DNA from: Stackebrandtia endophytica
GTDB lineage: Bacteria; Actinomycetota; Actinomycetes; Mycobacteriales; Micromonosporaceae
Direction of reading: 5' to 3'
Length of the DNA stretch: 64,000 nt
NCBI RefSeq assembly: GCF_006716355.1
Contig: NZ_VFOW01000001.1
Span: forward strand, 5,146,001-5,210,000
Shown here piece after piece: positions 54,401 to 63,364 of the stretch. The position numbers and the translations under genes are program-made. The notes beneath the pieces are model-generated. The model was not told the origin of the DNA. It did no database searches and saw nothing but the letters and a program-made list of their open reading frames with translations. The number at the start of each line of letters is the position of its first letter. Within the stretch, counting starts at the first letter, position 1.

Positions 54401-55099
54401 AAGGTCGGCGTACCAGTCGTAGAACGACAGCATCGAGCCGCCGATCAGGTTGACGAACCGGGCTCCGACGCCGTGCGACACCTGTGACATCGCCGGAATG
54501 GGGGAGAACCCGGCGATCCGGTCGGGACCATGCTGCTTGATGGTGTGGACGTGCGCGGCGGCGGCGATCTCCAACGCCTCGTCCCAGTCGATGCGCACCA
54601 ATCCGCCCTTGCCGCGTGCCGACTGATAACGACGCCGCCGCTGCGGATCCGCCATGATGTCGGCCCACGCCGCCACCGGGTCCCCGGTCCGGCGGCGTGC
54701 GTCGCGATACATCTCGATCAGCACCGCGCGTCCGTACGGATAACGGACCCTGGTGGGTGAGTACGTGTACCAGGAGAACGCCGCGCCCCGAGGGCATCCG
54801 CGGGGCTCGTACTCGGGACGATCCGGTCCCACCGACGGGTAGTCGGTCGCCTGGGTCTCCCAGGTGATGATGCCGTCCTTGACGTAGACGTTCCAGGAAC
54901 AGGAGCCGGTGCAGTTGACGCCGTGGGTGGATCGCACGACCTTGTCGTGGCTCCACCGGTCGCGGTAGAACGCGTCACCCTCTCGGCCGCCCGAATGGAT
55001 CACGGCCCGCAGATCCGGCGTCGCCTGCGACCTCGTGAGATGGACTGCCGTGTTCAGCAACGCCCGTGAGGCACGGCCACCGGTGGTTTCCGCCGTCAT
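51431..55099 (-). CDS. narG: Nitrate reductase alpha subunit NarG
   Basis: A 1222-residue molybdo-bis-MGD enzyme that reduces nitrate to nitrite. The FS0 cluster ligands follow the NarG pattern H59-x3-C63-x3-C67 (STHGVNCTGSCSW) with a fourth Cys in PRGCPRGAAF. Length and the GWAHYVGQEKCRT and C-terminal MYHAQERVIAVPK blocks are typical. There is no Tat signal, as expected for the membrane-bound, cytoplasm-facing form. Divergent from narK across 146 bases that must hold both promoters. The gene set suggests growth under low oxygen. Confidence 0.97.
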   Translation of the reverse strand: MTAETTGGRASRALLNTAVHLTRSQATPDLRAVIHSGGREGDAFYRDRWSHDKVVRSTHGVNCTGSCSWNVYVKDGIITWETQATDYPSVGPDRPEYEPRGCPRGAAFSWYTYSPTRVRYPYGRAVLIEMYRDARRRTGDPVAAWADIMADPQRRRRYQSARGKGGLVRIDWDEALEIAAAAHVHTIKQHGPDRIAGFSPIPAMSQVSHGVGARFVNLIGGSMLSFYDWYADLPVASPQVFGDQTDVPESADWWDAAYLVLWGSNVPVTRTPDAHWMAEARYRGQKVVVVSPDYSDATKFADEWLAPHPGTDGALAMAMGHVILKEYFVDKPVPAFTDYVSRYTDLPFLVRLDEHGDHHVPGKFLMAADLAEHRSTDNAAWKPVMFDEATGSTAVPTGSVGHRWGEPGEWNLKLGDIRPRLSGHGHTDDTATVALPRFDAEDETLVRGVPVMRVDGHLVTTVYDLLLAQYGVSRPGLPGDWPTGYDDADSPYTPAWQETVTSVSADRAVKIAREFAATARDSGGRAMIILGAGTNQWFHGDAMYRAFLSLLLLTGCQGVNGGGWAHYVGQEKCRTQTGWATYASGMDWSRPPRFMAATPYWYLHTDQWRYDAYAADALASPVFPDKMTGRHTADLVAASARMGWMPSYPTFDRNPITLAEQAREADTDPADFVAAELAAGRLGFAADDPDAPENWPRVLTVWRANLLGSSAKGDEYFLRHLLGTDSSVQGAEAPPAHRPTSVRWRDEAPTGKLDLLLSIDFRMTSTTLLSDIVLPAATWYEKYDLSTTDMHPFVHAFTPAIDPPWQARSDFDAFVGLSKVFSRLAEDHLGTVSDVVAVPPQHDTPGELAQPGGTVPDWRADGQTPVPGRNLPQIVTVTRDYAAIAEKLTALGPLAEESGLPVKGVSFTPDVEVGWLANAGGTVDDGVAAGRPRLDTDVKACEAILALSGTTNGRLAIQGFQRLAERTGCDLSELISDGTDRRVMFSDTQRGPTPVGASPEWSGKESRQRRYSPFTINLEHDKPWHTLTGRQHFYLDHDWMHWFGESMPIYRPPLNMSRLFGEPEFGPGPQATVTVRYLTPHSKWSIHSEYQDNLLMLTLSRGGPTIWMSPDDAAVIGAADNDWVEAVNRNGVVAARLIVSHRMPTGTVYMYHAQERVIAVPKAETTGRRGGIHNSLTRLLVKPTHLIGGYAQQSYAFNYIGPTGNQRDEITVVRKRRSEVRY

Positions 55100-55245
55100 C
55101 TACCCGCCCCCGTCTCCGTCGCACCGCGACGACTTTCTGCACCGTAATGCATCCAACCGGTGACAATGGCTGATTCCGGTTTCACCAGCACACGGGGGCG
55201 CACGAGCTCTACTGTGAACCGATCCGACATCGCCAGGGGGAGCCG
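55100..55245. promoter_or_regulatory. narG-narK divergent promoter region
   Basis: A 146-base gap between divergent starts. TACTGT (55210-55215) is a possible -10 for narK, and AGGGGGAG (55235-55242) is its ribosome site. I found no convincing FNR, NarL or GlnR site. Confidence 0.4.
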
Positions 55246-56463
55246 GTGACCGCCCAGAGCCAGACGACGACCGCGCCGGGAGCGGTGAGGAATCTCGTAC
55301 TCGCCACCTCGGCGTTCGCGTTGACGTTCTGGGTATGGAACCTGGTCGGTCCACTGTCGAAGACCTACACCCAGAACCTCGATCTGTCACCGACCCAGAC
55401 CTCCATCCTGGTGGCGTTTCCCGTTCTGGTCGGCGCCTTGGGCCGGATCCCGGTCGGTGCGTTGACCGACCGATTCGGCGGCCGGGTCATGTTCACGGTC
55501 ATCTGCTGGGTCAGCATCATTCCGACCCTTCTGGTGGGAATGGACCACGACTCCTTCACCACGCTGCTCATCTGGGGATTCCTACTGGGAATCGCCGGAA
55601 CCTCGTTCGCGATCGGGATTCCGTTCGTCAACTCGTGGTTTCCGCCGCATCGGCGTGGTTTCGCCACCGGCATGTTCGGTGCCGGCATGGGCGGGACCGC
55701 GTTGTCGGCGTTGTTGACGCCGCCGATGGCCGCGCAGTTCGGCGTGTGGCCGACCCACGCGCTGCTCGCGGTCGCGCTGGCCGTCATGGGGGTGGTGATG
55801 TGGGTGTTCAGCCGAAACGCCCCCGCCTGGCAGCCGAGCACCGAGCCGGCGTGGCCGCGGTTGAAGGACGCGTTGCGGTTGCCCACCACCTGGCAGATGT
55901 CGCTGCTGTACGCGATCGCCTTCGGTGGGTTCGTCGCCTTCTCCACCTATCTGCCGACGCTGTTGACCACCGCGTACCACTTCGCTCAGACCGATGCGGG
56001 CATCCGTACCGCGGGATTCTCGCTGGCCGCGGTGATCGCCCGACCCGTGGGCGGGGTGTTGTCCGACCGCTGGGGTCCGGCCAAGGTCTGTCTACTGTCG
56101 TTCTTCGCAACGGCGGTGTTGGCGGTGGCCTTGGCCTTCCAACCGCCGCCGGAACTGCCTGCCGGGGCGGCGTTCGTCCTGATGGCGGTCGCGTTGGGGC
56201 TCGGTACCGGTGGGGTCTTCGCGCTGGTGGCGACCCTGGTCGAACCGGCCCGGGTGGGAACGGTGACCGGGCTGGTCGGCGCCGCCGGCGGTCTGGGCGG
56301 CTACTTCCCACCGTTGGTGATGGGTGTGGTGTTCCAGTTGACCGACTCGTATGTGATCGGCTTCGTCCTGTTGGCCGCCACCGCGCTGGCCGTCGGGATG
56401 TTCACGCTCGCCAAGTTCGGACGAGGCCGTTCTTCATCCATTTCGAACGGTCCCGGAGGGTGA
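55246..56463 (+). CDS. narK: Nitrate/nitrite MFS transporter NarK
   Basis: A 405-residue major-facilitator protein with twelve helices. The start FALTFWVWNLVGPLSKTY, the loop PVGALTDRFGGRVMFT and GIPFVNSWFPPHRRGFATGMFGAGMGG, the nitrate signature of the NNP family, identify it. It exchanges nitrite for nitrate or imports nitrate with protons. GTG 55246 has a strong ribosome site. Divergent from narGHJI, so likely co-regulated. Confidence 0.94.
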   Translation: MTAQSQTTTAPGAVRNLVLATSAFALTFWVWNLVGPLSKTYTQNLDLSPTQTSILVAFPVLVGALGRIPVGALTDRFGGRVMFTVICWVSIIPTLLVGMDHDSFTTLLIWGFLLGIAGTSFAIGIPFVNSWFPPHRRGFATGMFGAGMGGTALSALLTPPMAAQFGVWPTHALLAVALAVMGVVMWVFSRNAPAWQPSTEPAWPRLKDALRLPTTWQMSLLYAIAFGGFVAFSTYLPTLLTTAYHFAQTDAGIRTAGFSLAAVIARPVGGVLSDRWGPAKVCLLSFFATAVLAVALAFQPPPELPAGAAFVLMAVALGLGTGGVFALVATLVEPARVGTVTGLVGAAGGLGGYFPPLVMGVVFQLTDSYVIGFVLLAATALAVGMFTLAKFGRGRSSSISNGPGG

Positions 56464-56747
56464 CAGGATGTTGGCGTCAAGTGATTGCTTGTGTGACTGT
56501 TGTGGCGTACCATGGGCGATTAACCGCGCGGCAACTGCCGCGCGGCGCCTCGTACCTGGGGCGTTCTCCACCGATCATTCTTACAAAGACTCGACACGTG
56601 CCGGGGGGCGGTCATGACCGAGCAGTGCTGTCGCGGCAGTCGCGAAACCAGCCGGTCCTGGCTATCGTCACCTGGCCGCGGCCCAATTCCGGGATCGACG
56701 GGCCCCGAGGATGCCATGTCCACGCCGACCCCTCCTGAGAGCGCGCG
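56464..56747 (+). other. 284-base intergenic region with a GC-rich hairpin
   Basis: Between narK and the traR/dksA-like gene. The only feature I see is CCGCGCGGCA / TGCCGCGCGG at 56524-56545 (10-bp arms, 2-base spacer), about 60 bases after narK, probably its terminator. The rest shows no gene; the promoter of the next gene must lie here. Confidence 0.55.
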
Positions 56748-57239
56748 ATGACTACGAAGAAGACTGCCACCAAGGCCAAGCAGCCCACCAGTAGTGCTGC
56801 CTCCGACCGCAAGAACGCCGACACCAAGAAGTCACCGGCCAAGCCGTCCGCCACCGCGACGAAACCGACGCCGGTGCGCTCCGAGGCCGAGATCGCCGAG
56901 ATCCGGGCCGCGTTGGACGAGCGTCTGCAAGAGTTGCGTGACGAATATCAAGAGGCGATCGTGGGCATCAGTGAGATGCAGAAGGAGCGGTTGTCGGACT
57001 CGGCCGGCGACGACCAGGTGGACTCCGGATCCAAGACTGTGGAACGCGAGCAGGAGATCAGCCTGGCCAACAGCGTCCGTGATCGCATGATTCAGGTCGA
57101 GCGTGCGCTGGAACGCCTCGACGACGGTGACTACGGCATTTGTGAGCGCTGTGGAACCGCGATCCCCGCCGCACGCCTGGCGGCTTTCCCATCGGCTACG
57201 CTTTGCGTCAATTGCAAGCAACTGGAGGAACGACGCTGA
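56748..57239 (+). CDS. TraR/DksA-type zinc-finger protein
   Basis: A 163-residue protein. A Lys/Ala/Thr/Pro-rich, probably disordered N-terminal tail (residues 1-42) precedes a coiled coil (EAEIAEIRAALDERLQELRD) and a C4 zinc finger, CERCGTAIPAARLAAFPSATLCVNC, shown here only as its CERC and CVNC halves in meaning. Family members bind RNA polymerase through the secondary channel or act as general zinc-finger proteins; the acidic DksA tip is not obvious, so the role is unsure. It is followed at once by lspA and rluD. Confidence 0.85.
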   Translation: MTTKKTATKAKQPTSSAASDRKNADTKKSPAKPSATATKPTPVRSEAEIAEIRAALDERLQELRDEYQEAIVGISEMQKERLSDSAGDDQVDSGSKTVEREQEISLANSVRDRMIQVERALERLDDGDYGICERCGTAIPAARLAAFPSATLCVNCKQLEERR

Positions 57240-57277
57240 GCACCCGAGATGACACTGCCGACGATGCCGAGGTGGTG

Positions 57278-57823
57278 ATGGAGCCGCAGCAGGCCCCGAG
57301 CCGTAGGTCACGCTTCATGTGGCTTTACGCTGCCGTGGGCCTGGGAATCGTGGTGTCGGACACGATCACCAAGATTCTCGTGGTGACCAATTTGAGTCCC
57401 GGTGAATCGGTGACGGTCATTCCGGGCGTGGCGTACCTGTTCCTCACTCGAAACAGTGGAGCGGCGTTCAGCCTGGCCACTGACTTCACCTGGTTGCTGT
57501 CGAGTCTGGCGGTTCTGGTGGTCATCGCGATCACCTGGTACGCGTTTCGTCAGTTGGCGTCCAAACCCTGGGCGATCGGCCTGGGATTGATCGCCGGTGG
57601 TGCGACGGGCAACCTGATGGACCGGTTCTTCCGCGCCCCCGGCTTCATGCACGGGCACGTGGTGGACTTCGTCAGTGTGTTCAATGAGTACGGTCAGGGT
57701 TTCCCGGTGTTCAATGTGGCTGATTCCTCACTGGTCATCGGAGTGGGATTGGTGATTTTGTTGGAGCTGACCGGGCGCCGTATCGACGGCACGCGGCATG
57801 TGAGTTCTCAGGACGATTCGTGA
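57278..57823 (+). CDS. lspA: Lipoprotein signal peptidase LspA
   Basis: Removes signal peptides from prolipoproteins at the lipobox Cys. The 181-residue protein has four membrane helices; the catalytic Asp pair lies in NLMDRFF and FNVADSSLV, and [10 protein letters not shown] is the conserved loop. I prefer ATG 57278 (GAGGTG just upstream) since no ATG/GTG earlier in the frame is better; a longer version overlapping the previous gene is possible. It overlaps rluD by 4 bases. It would process the L,D-transpeptidase lipoprotein found at 29 kb. Confidence 0.93.
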   Translation: MEPQQAPSRRSRFMWLYAAVGLGIVVSDTITKILVVTNLSPGESVTVIPGVAYLFLTRNSGAAFSLATDFTWLLSSLAVLVVIAITWYAFRQLASKPWAIGLGLIAGGATGNLMDRFFRAPGFMHGHVVDFVSVFNEYGQGFPVFNVADSSLVIGVGLVILLELTGRRIDGTRHVSSQDDS

Positions 57824-58755
57824 GCCGTCAACTGCGGGAGCTTCCGGTTCCCGACGGCTTGGAAGGCGTCCGGCTGGACCAGGTCATCTCTCGGATGTTC
57901 GGCCTGTCGCGCACCGTCGCCGCCGACTTGATCGTCGACGGTGACGTCACCGTCGACGGGAAGCAGTGTCCGAAGTCGACCCGCGCCAGCGCCGGTACCT
58001 GGCTGTCGGTGTTGTTGCCCGAGCCGCCCTCGCCGATCGGTCCACCGGTCGCCGAACCGGTCGACGGCCTGGACATCGTCTACGCCGACGACGACATCGC
58101 GGTCGTGGACAAGCCGGTGGGCGTGGCCGCCCACCCCAGTCCCGGCTGGACGGGCCCCACCGTGATCGCGGGTTTGGCCGCCGCCGGACACCGGGTCAGC
58201 GTGCACGGACCGGCCGAACGTCAGGGCGTCGTGCACCGGCTGGACGTGGGCACCAGCGGGTTGATGGTCGTGGCCAAGAGCGAGCGCGCCTACTCGGCGT
58301 TGAAGCACGCGTTCAAGTACCGCGAGGTCGACAAGCGATACCGCGCGGTGGTCCAGGGGCATCCCGATCCGTTGCGCGGCACCATCGATGCACCGATCGA
58401 CCGTCACCCGGGCCACGACTACAAGTGGGCGGTGCGCTCGGGTGGCCGGGCCAGCATCACCCACTACGACACGTTGGAGGCGTTCCCGGCCGCCAGCCTG
58501 GTCGACATTCACCTGGAAACCGGTCGCACCCACCAGATCCGGGTGCACTTCTCGGCGTTGCGCCATCCGTGTGCCGGTGACTTGACTTACGGCGCCGACC
58601 CGACGCTGGCCGACCGGCTCGGTTTGACCAGGCAGTGGTTGCACGCCTATCGGCTCGGGTTCACCCACCCGGGCACCGGCGAACCGGTGGAGTTCCGCAG
58701 CCCCGATCCGGCGGACCTGGCCCGGGCGCTTACCATTCTGCGCGGCGAGGACTGA
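57820..58755 (+). CDS. rluD: 23S rRNA pseudouridine synthase RluD-like
   Basis: A 311-residue pseudouridine synthase. An S4 RNA-binding domain ([20 protein letters not shown]) is followed by the catalytic domain with [17 protein letters not shown], which carries the catalytic Asp, and the [10 protein letters not shown] motif. RluD modifies helix 69 of 23S rRNA; exact targets here are inferred. GTG 57820 overlaps the lspA stop. It ends a three-gene block with traR/dksA and lspA. Confidence 0.94.
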   Translation: MSRQLRELPVPDGLEGVRLDQVISRMFGLSRTVAADLIVDGDVTVDGKQCPKSTRASAGTWLSVLLPEPPSPIGPPVAEPVDGLDIVYADDDIAVVDKPVGVAAHPSPGWTGPTVIAGLAAAGHRVSVHGPAERQGVVHRLDVGTSGLMVVAKSERAYSALKHAFKYREVDKRYRAVVQGHPDPLRGTIDAPIDRHPGHDYKWAVRSGGRASITHYDTLEAFPAASLVDIHLETGRTHQIRVHFSALRHPCAGDLTYGADPTLADRLGLTRQWLHAYRLGFTHPGTGEPVEFRSPDPADLARALTILRGED

Positions 58756-59106
58756 GAACCCGTCCCGATGTGCCGCCGGATCAGTCCGGCGGCATCGGTG
58801 ATTTGCCCGAGATGCGGCGGATCGAGGGTCGTCGGTTCACCCGATCCGTGCTAGGGCGTGCGCCGACGCGGCTTTCGGGTACCCTCGGGGCCGACAAGGC
58901 CGGGTCGCGGGATCGGTTGGTGCCTGAGGCTTCCTGGTCGTAGGTGACCCAAGCCGGTCGGTGAGACGCCCCACCGATCGACGGTCGGCGTAAAACGGTT
59001 CCGCGACGACACGTGCCCTGTCGCATTGTCGATTCGTTCCGTAGCCTGTAAGGCACAGACAACCGCGCGGACCTACTCCGCGCCCGTCCCCCAAAGGGAG
59101 GTGAGC
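58756..59106 (+). other. 351-base gap with a terminator
   Basis: Contains the hairpin at 58771-58794 and the strong ribosome site AAAGGGAGGTGA before GTG 59107. No gene, RNA or repeat otherwise recognised; the promoter of the ParA-like gene should lie in it. Confidence 0.6.
58771..58794 (+). terminator. Hairpin terminator after rluD
   Basis: TGCCGCCGGA and TCCGGCGGCA form a perfect 10-bp stem with loop TCAG, starting 16 bases after the rluD stop. There is no T-run. Confidence 0.7.
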
Positions 59107-60111
59107 GTGGGTTCCATCGATGGCTGGTCCGCCAAGCAGCCCGAGCCGGTGCCACGATGGCGCACCCTGCTGAGTCGAGGCCGTCAACGCGGTGACGATC
59201 CCTCGGCTGTTCTCGACCCACCATCATCGTCGTATCCGGTCGTCGGTACCGGAGCCACACCACGACAGGTGACCGCGTGGACGGCCAACGACGCCGGTCT
59301 CGATCCGGCGTTGCATCCCGCGCTTCCCATGCTGCGCAGGGATCTGGGCCGTCCCCGGGTCATCGCGTTCGTCAACCCGAAGGGCGGGGTCCACAAGACC
59401 ACGGCCACCGTCTTGACCGCCGCCGCCTTGGGCAGCGCCCGAGGCGATGGAGTCATCGCCTGGGACGACAACGAACTGCGAGGCACCCTGGGCTTGCGGG
59501 CGGGCACAGCCCGACACGCCCGCACCATCCGCCACCTGGTCTCCGACATCGGTGAGGTCGAGGCGGCCGGAACCCAGTTGGCCGAGGTCGCCGACGACTA
59601 CCTGCGCCACTCCTCGGACGGTTCGTTCGACGTGCTCGCCGGTGACGAAGACCCGAAGTTGGCGCGGCAACTGGATCCCGAGACGGTCCTTCGGGTGTTG
59701 GACATCCTCACCCGCACCCACGACGTCATCTGCATCGACACCGGAAACAACGTCGAAAGCCCCAACTGGCGCACCATCGTGTCCTCCGCCGACCAGCTGG
59801 TGGTCACCTCGGTTCCCCGTGAGGATGCCGCCTTCACCGCCGACTGGATGCTCGACCTGCTCGAGGCGGACGGCTACAACGACCTGGTGCAGAACGCGGT
59901 CACCCTGCTGTCGTGTCCCACACCGCGACCGGGTCCGTTGTTGGACGACCTGGTGCGTCATTTCCAGACCCGCACACGAGACGTCGCCGTGGTGCCCTAC
60001 GACCCGACCCTGGAGCCCGGCTCGGCGATCAAGTACTCCGAACTGCGGGTCTCGACACGCTACGCGTGGCTGAGCGCGGCGGCGACCATCATTCAGCGGT
60101 TCGCGAAGTGA
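59107..60111 (+). CDS. ParA/MinD-like ATPase with His in the P-loop
   Basis: A 334-residue protein. The first 80 residues are Pro/Ser rich and probably disordered. The deviant Walker A reads VNPKGGVHKTTAT (residues 89-101): the Gly before the second Lys is His (H96). Both lysines (K92, K97) remain. Later motifs CIDTGNNVESPNWRTI (switch II region) and QLVVTSVPREDAAFTAD fit the ParA/MinD/SIMIBI fold. Such proteins occur in actinobacteria near secretion or partition genes, but nothing here shows its cargo. GTG 59107 has a strong ribosome site. Monocistronic by context. Confidence 0.82.
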   Translation: MGSIDGWSAKQPEPVPRWRTLLSRGRQRGDDPSAVLDPPSSSYPVVGTGATPRQVTAWTANDAGLDPALHPALPMLRRDLGRPRVIAFVNPKGGVHKTTATVLTAAALGSARGDGVIAWDDNELRGTLGLRAGTARHARTIRHLVSDIGEVEAAGTQLAEVADDYLRHSSDGSFDVLAGDEDPKLARQLDPETVLRVLDILTRTHDVICIDTGNNVESPNWRTIVSSADQLVVTSVPREDAAFTADWMLDLLEADGYNDLVQNAVTLLSCPTPRPGPLLDDLVRHFQTRTRDVAVVPYDPTLEPGSAIKYSELRVSTRYAWLSAAATIIQRFAK

Positions 60112-60178
60112 GGGGTGCCGTGATGGATCGCCACGGGCGTGCGAGTTGTCCCGATGCGTCATGGAATGATCTGAGGTC

Positions 60179-60952
60179 GTGAGCCAATCCCCACATACCC
60201 CCGACGTCCCCGGCCCGGCACCCGTTGACGCTGGGGCACCGCCGAGCCCGCCGCTCGACGCCGGATTGGAGCCGCCTCGCACCACCGGCGCCGATCTGCG
60301 CGCCGCGGGACTGGTCGTGGCGGTGCTGGCATTTCTCGGGCTGCCGCTGGGCGCGGTGTGGGGTTGGTTGACCCCCAAGGTCGAACTGGTGCGGGTAGCC
60401 GCCGGGTTCGGCCTGACGAAGGAGAACCCCGAGGAGTACATGGCCGCCGACGGCGTCTTCGCGCTGTTGGGGTTCGGTGCCGGCATCGTGGCGGCGGTCG
60501 TGGTGTGGGCGTTGCTGTCGGCCCGTCGTGGCCCGTGGTTGTTGGGTGGTCTGGTGGTCGGTTCGATCGGCAGCCAGGTGATGGCCTGGCAGTTCGGGAA
60601 GATCGGGCGCGACGAGTATCTGGCCACACTGGACCAGATCCCGGTGGGCTGGCACGTGTGGCGCGCCCCCGAACTGAAGATGGTGTCCTTCGACGTCGGC
60701 GCGGCGTTCGAGGCGTTGGCCGGGGGTGACATTCCCGGCATGTTCGCGAATCTGTCGATCGGGGTGCTGGCGACGATGGCGTTCTCGGCGGCGTTCGTCT
60801 ACACCGTATGCGCTGGTTGGTCGCGGTATCCCCGACTGCGTGCCGCCGAGGAGCCGGTCGAGGCGCCGTCAATGTCACACGACACGCCTCCCATGATTCG
60901 AAACGCGGAGGCGACTCCGCCGGAGGGCAGACTACCCTCGTTAACGTGCTGA
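60179..60952 (+). CDS. DUF2567-like membrane protein
   Basis: A 257-residue protein with a Pro-rich N-terminal tail (about 37 residues), four membrane helices ([70 protein letters not shown]) and an acidic C-terminal tail. The [12 protein letters not shown] and [14 protein letters not shown] segments resemble the actinobacterial DUF2567 family; identification is by pattern. No function is known. The 3' end overlaps the hisD start by 7 bases, and GTG 60179 has no obvious ribosome site. Confidence 0.7.
   Translation: MSQSPHTPDVPGPAPVDAGAPPSPPLDAGLEPPRTTGADLRAAGLVVAVLAFLGLPLGAVWGWLTPKVELVRVAAGFGLTKENPEEYMAADGVFALLGFGAGIVAAVVVWALLSARRGPWLLGGLVVGSIGSQVMAWQFGKIGRDEYLATLDQIPVGWHVWRAPELKMVSFDVGAAFEALAGGDIPGMFANLSIGVLATMAFSAAFVYTVCAGWSRYPRLRAAEEPVEAPSMSHDTPPMIRNAEATPPEGRLPSLTC
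60933..60945 (+). promoter_or_regulatory. Putative -10 box for leaderless hisD
   Basis: TACCCT (60933-60938) is followed by seven bases and GTG 60946. It lies inside the end of the DUF2567-like gene, so hisD could be transcribed from within it. Confidence 0.45.
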
Positions 60953-62235
60953 AACGCATTGATCTGCGAGGGTCCGACGACGTCGCGCGTGGTCTGCTGC
61001 CACGCGCCCAGTTCGACGTGGCGGCGGCGATGGCCGAGATACAGCCGCTGCTGGACCGGATTCGGCATCATGGCGCGGAGCCGATCAGACGGATCACGGC
61101 CGAACGCGACGGCGTCACCCTGGGCCGTCTGCGGGTACCCGCAGACGCGCTCGCGGCCGCCGAGCGCGATCTCGACCCGAACCTTCGTGCCGCGATCCTG
61201 GCGTCCATCGAGCGGGTGCGCACCGCGCACCGCCCGCAGCGGCGCGGTGATCTGGTCACCGAAGTGGTCTCCGGGGGCACCGTCACCGAACGGTTCGTCC
61301 CAGTCGGTCGTGTCGGCCTCTACGTACCCGGGGGATTGGCGCCGTTGGCGTCCAGCGTCGTCATGAACGTGGTCCCGGCTCAACTGGCGGGGGTGGAACA
61401 CATCGCGGTCGCCTCGCCGCCGCAGCGCTCCACCGGACTGCCGGATGCGACGATCCTGGCGGTGTGCGCCATTCTGGGCGCCGACGAGGTCTACGCGGTG
61501 GGTGGGCCCGCAGCGATCGGCATGTTCGCCTACGGCACCGATGAGTGCGACCCGGTCGACATGATCACCGGCCCCGGAAACATCTTCGTCACCGCCGCCA
61601 AGCGCGCGGTGCGCGGCATCGTGGGTATCGACGCCGAGGCGGGAACGACCGAGATCGCCGTCCTGGCCGACGACACGGCCGATCCGGTGCACGTGGCCGC
61701 CGACCTGATCAGTCAGGCCGAGCACGACCCCCAGGCTGCCAGCGTCCTCGTGACGCCGTCGGTGGAACTGCTGGAGGCGGTGGAGGTGGAGCTGAAGCGT
61801 CAGGTCGACGCCACTCGTCACCGCGACCGGGTGACCAAAGCGCTGGCGGGCTCGCAGTCGGGCGCGGTACTGGTGACCGATGTGGAGCACGGACTGGCCG
61901 TCGTCGACGCCTACGCCGCCGAGCACCTGGAGATCCAGACCCGGGATGCTCGGGAACTGGCGATGCGGGTTCGCAACGCCGGCGCGATCTTCGTCGGTCC
62001 CTACTCTCCGGTGTCCCTTGGGGACTACTGCGCCGGCTCGAACCACATCCTGCCCACCGGCGGGTGCGCCAGGCACTCCTCGGGGCTGTCGGTGGCGTCG
62101 TTCCTGCGCGCCATCCAGGTCATCGAATACGACCGGGCCGCGCTGTCGGAGGTCGCCGAGCACGTGGTCACCCTGGCCGAGGCCGAGGGCCTTCCGGCGC
62201 ACGGTCAGGCGGTTCGAGTGAGGTCGTCCAAGTGA
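60946..62235 (+). CDS. hisD: Histidinol dehydrogenase HisD
   Basis: Oxidises L-histidinol to L-histidine in two NAD-dependent steps, the last of histidine synthesis. The 429-residue enzyme has [35 protein letters not shown], and [15 protein letters not shown], the zinc and catalytic region of HisD, followed by the helix starting [15 protein letters not shown]. The GTG at 60946 begins the conserved MLKRIDLRG. It overlaps hisC (GTGA). No his-leader peptide or T-box was seen upstream. Confidence 0.96.
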   Translation: MLKRIDLRGSDDVARGLLPRAQFDVAAAMAEIQPLLDRIRHHGAEPIRRITAERDGVTLGRLRVPADALAAAERDLDPNLRAAILASIERVRTAHRPQRRGDLVTEVVSGGTVTERFVPVGRVGLYVPGGLAPLASSVVMNVVPAQLAGVEHIAVASPPQRSTGLPDATILAVCAILGADEVYAVGGPAAIGMFAYGTDECDPVDMITGPGNIFVTAAKRAVRGIVGIDAEAGTTEIAVLADDTADPVHVAADLISQAEHDPQAASVLVTPSVELLEAVEVELKRQVDATRHRDRVTKALAGSQSGAVLVTDVEHGLAVVDAYAAEHLEIQTRDARELAMRVRNAGAIFVGPYSPVSLGDYCAGSNHILPTGGCARHSSGLSVASFLRAIQVIEYDRAALSEVAEHVVTLAEAEGLPAHGQAVRVRSSK

Positions 62236-63311
62236 ACTCCATAGACAGGTTGCTGCGTCCCTCGCTGCGCGGTCGCCGTCCCTACGGTGCGCCGCAGTTG
62301 GACGTGTCCGTTCGGCTCAACACCAACGAGAACTCCTACCCGCTGCCGCAGCCGGTCGCCGACGCCGTCGTCCGGGCCGTCGCGGAGGCGGTTCCGCACC
62401 TCAACCGCTATCCCGATCGCGATGCGGTGGAACTGCGCACCGAACTGGCGGACTACCTGGGGCACGATCTGACGATCGACCAGGTGTGGGCGGCAAACGG
62501 TTCCAACGAGATTCTTCAGCAGCTGTTGCAGGCGTTCGGCGGCCCCGGGCGTGTTGCGCTCGGTTTCACGCCGTCGTACTCGATGCACCCGATCCTGGCC
62601 GCCGCCACCGGAACCGACTGGCGTGACGGTGGACGGGATGAGGACTTCACCGTCACCGCCGAGCACGTGGTGGCTCAGATCGAGCGACACAAGCCCGACG
62701 TGGTGTTCCTCTGTTCCCCGAACAATCCCACCGGGACCGCGCTGGACCCGGCGGTCGTCACCGCCGCCGTCGAACACGGCGACGCCTTGGTCGTGGTGGA
62801 CGAGGCATACGCCGAGTTCGCGCGTGCCGGAACCGTCGGCGCGCTGGAGTTGCTGCCCGGCCGCCTGCGCCTGGTGGTCACCCGCACCATGAGCAAGGCG
62901 TTCGGCCTGGCCGGTGCCCGCCTGGGATACCTCGCGGCCGATCCGCAGGTCGTCGACGCGGTGCAGTTGGTCCGGTTGCCGTACCATCTGTCCACTCTGA
63001 CTCAGGTCACCGCAGTGGCCGCACTGCGTCACCGGAAAGCTTTGTTGGCCAATGTGACCGTGATCCGTCACGAACGCGATCGGCTCGTGCGCGAACTGTC
63101 CGACCTCGGGTTGCTCGTGGCGCCCAGCGATGCGAACTTCGTGTTGTTCGGTGGTCTGGCCGATTCCGCCGCGGTGTGGCAATCGTTGGTGGATCGAGGA
63201 GTGTTGATTCGTGATGTGGGAATCGACGGATGGCTACGGGTCACCGCCGGTACCCCCGGCGAGAACGACGCCTTCCTGTCGGCGCTGGCGACCGTGCTCA
63301 AATCCGCATGA
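62232..63311 (+). CDS. hisC: Histidinol-phosphate aminotransferase HisC
   Basis: PLP-dependent transaminase making L-histidinol phosphate from imidazole acetol phosphate. The 359-residue fold-type I protein has [11 protein letters not shown] and [12 protein letters not shown] near the start, [17 protein letters not shown] and the PLP lysine in [17 protein letters not shown]. It overlaps the hisD stop by 4 bases and is followed by hisB after a gap of about 50 bases. Confidence 0.96.
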   Translation: MNSIDRLLRPSLRGRRPYGAPQLDVSVRLNTNENSYPLPQPVADAVVRAVAEAVPHLNRYPDRDAVELRTELADYLGHDLTIDQVWAANGSNEILQQLLQAFGGPGRVALGFTPSYSMHPILAAATGTDWRDGGRDEDFTVTAEHVVAQIERHKPDVVFLCSPNNPTGTALDPAVVTAAVEHGDALVVVDEAYAEFARAGTVGALELLPGRLRLVVTRTMSKAFGLAGARLGYLAADPQVVDAVQLVRLPYHLSTLTQVTAVAALRHRKALLANVTVIRHERDRLVRELSDLGLLVAPSDANFVLFGGLADSAAVWQSLVDRGVLIRDVGIDGWLRVTAGTPGENDAFLSALATVLKSA

Positions 63312-63364
63312 CCGGCCGATCGCTTCGGCCGCCCAGTGAGAGTTGTGATGAAGGGATGGCCGTG

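Noticed and set aside
60112-60178. Promoter or his-leader peptide before the histidine operon
   Set aside because: No run of His codons in a short frame and no attenuator hairpin were found upstream of hisD.
59224-60741. 505-codon minus-strand frame opposite the ParA-like and DUF2567 genes
   Set aside because: Low-complexity, no recognisable domain, and it spans two supported plus-strand genes.
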